Assembly: GCA_904420055.1 (NCBI GenBank)
Contig: CAJFTV010000140.1
Coordinates: 1 to 14,115, forward strand
Length of the DNA: 14,115 bases
Source: Candidatus Alloscillospira gallinarum
GTDB taxonomy: Bacteria > Bacillota > Clostridia > Oscillospirales > Oscillospiraceae
Reading direction: 5' to 3'
Made by a program: the position numbers and the translations under genes. Below, piece after piece: positions 13,019 through 14,115 of this stretch; positions within the stretch are counted from its first letter, which is position 1; each line of letters starts with the position of its first letter. A model generated the notes under the pieces. The model was not told the origin of the DNA and did no database searches. It worked only from the letters and a program-made list of their open reading frames with translations.

Positions 13019-14115
13019 ATGTCGAAGCTTTGGGCGGGGAGATTTTCAAAGGAGCTTGATAAAATTGCTGAGGACTTTAACTCCTCGATACGGTTTGACA
13101 GCCGCATGTACCGCCAGGACATAACAGGAAGTATGGCCCATGCGGCTATGCTCGGGGCAAAGGGCATAATAAGCCATGAGGACTCGGAAAAGATAATTGA
13201 GGGGCTGTGCGGCATACTCTCGGACATTGAGGCTGGAAAGCTCTCCATTGATATGGAGAGCGAGGATATCCACAGCTTTGTAGAGGGAGAGCTCACCGCC
13301 CGTATTGGAGACGCAGGCAAGAGGCTGCACACCGCCAGAAGCAGAAACGACCAGGTGGCTCTGGACCTGAGAATGTACCTGCGGGACGAGGTTCAGGAGA
13401 TTATCAGCCTCATCTGCGGCCTTTTGGAGGCCGTTGCCGGAAAGGCAAGGGAAAATGCCGCGACTATAATGCCGGGATATACCCATCTCCAGCGGGGACA
13501 GCCAATAACCTTCGGCCAGTGCCTTATGGCATATGCCATGATGCTTACGCGGGATATAGGCAGGTTTAAAGACGCCGTGAGCCGTATGAACGTCTCACCA
13601 CTGGGGGCCTGCGCCCTTGCGGGGACGACATATAACATCGACAGGCATATGACTGCGGAAAAGCTGGGGTTTGACGGCCCCACGGAAAACAGCATTGACA
13701 GCGTATCAGACAGGGACTTCTGTCTTGAGCTGTGCAGTGCGGCGTCTGTGCTCATGATGCACCTGTCACGTTTTTCTGAGGAGATAATTCTGTGGTCCTC
13801 CTGGGAATTCAGATTTGTGGAACTGGACGACGCGTATACAACTGGCTCCAGCATAATGCCCCAGAAGAAAAATTCCGACATGGCGGAGCTTGTCCGCGGA
13901 AAGACAGGCCGGGTTTACGGTGACCTAATGGGTCTTTTAACGGTTATGAAGGGAATACCCCTGGCCTATAATAAGGATATGCAGGAGGACAAAGAGGCGG
14001 TTTTTGACTGCATGGACACGGTTAAAATGTGTCTGCAGGTCTTTGCTCCTATGGTAGCCACCATGAAGGTGAAGGCTGAAAACATGAAAAAGGCCGCGGC
14101 AGAGGGATTTATAAA
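13019..14115 (+). CDS. argH: Argininosuccinate lyase, 3' end beyond window
   Basis: Splits argininosuccinate into arginine and fumarate, completing arginine synthesis with ArgG. The first 365 residues are present, open to the window edge; the family is usually about 460 residues, so roughly 95 are missing. This is a fumarase/aspartase-superfamily enzyme. LWAGRF (4-9) opens the protein, TARSRNDQVALD follows near residues 107-118, PGYTHLQRGQP near 152-162 contains the catalytic-region His, and the signature GSSIMPQKKN carries the mobile-loop serines Ser277-Ser278. SPLGACALAGT near 198-208 has Cys where Gly is usual. AGGAG (13006-13010) is eight bases before the ATG. The frame was followed by hand with no break. 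Confidence 0.96.
   Translation, partial: MSKLWAGRFSKELDKIAEDFNSSIRFDSRMYRQDITGSMAHAAMLGAKGIISHEDSEKIIEGLCGILSDIEAGKLSIDMESEDIHSFVEGELTARIGDAGKRLHTARSRNDQVALDLRMYLRDEVQEIISLICGLLEAVAGKARENAATIMPGYTHLQRGQPITFGQCLMAYAMMLTRDIGRFKDAVSRMNVSPLGACALAGTTYNIDRHMTAEKLGFDGPTENSIDSVSDRDFCLELCSAASVLMMHLSRFSEEIILWSSWEFRFVELDDAYTTGSSIMPQKKNSDMAELVRGKTGRVYGDLMGLLTVMKGIPLAYNKDMQEDKEAVFDCMDTVKMCLQVFAPMVATMKVKAENMKKAAAEGFI

Overview
This is a chromosomal biosynthetic stretch from a Firmicute, most likely an anaerobic Clostridia member (Oscillospirales-like). The evidence is a short-form HisG paired with HisZ, a fused HisIE, strong AGGAGG-type ribosome binding sites, compact sigma-A-like promoters and a roughly balanced base composition. 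Species cannot be named from the sequence. No mobile element, CRISPR array, tRNA or rRNA was seen, and codon use looks uniform throughout.

Layout. Positions 1-94 hold too little to assign a gene and end in a perfect 18-bp bidirectional terminator. Next is a minus-strand Nudix hydrolase, divergent from a plus-strand CLC-family anion transporter whose motifs depart from the chloride type. Everything after that is on the plus strand: glyA with its own strong promoter and a 3' hairpin terminator; an uninterrupted nine-gene histidine operon, hisZ-hisG-hisD-hisC-hisB-hisH-hisA-hisF-hisIE (3662-11287); a 290-bp intergenic region rich in inverted repeats; then argG, a structured intergenic region with a terminator, and argH, which runs off the end of the window.

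How the genes work together. HisZ/HisG condense ATP with PRPP. HisE and HisI (fused) hydrolyse and open the product, HisA isomerises it, and HisH/HisF form imidazole-glycerol phosphate and release AICAR to purine synthesis. HisB dehydrates, HisC transaminates and HisD oxidises histidinol to histidine. The histidinol-phosphate phosphatase step is absent from the window. GlyA supplies glycine and methylene-tetrahydrofolate, both used in purine synthesis, which links loosely to the ATP and AICAR economy of the his pathway. ArgG and ArgH perform the last two steps of arginine synthesis from citrulline.

These are ordinary, well-known systems and I found no convincing new one. The points worth a second look are: hisZ and hisG lying in one frame, separated only by a TAA and a plausible leftover HisZ tail; the hairpin-rich leader of the his operon; the structured DNA before argG with candidate ArgR sites on its promoter; and the CLC-F-like signature of the transporter.
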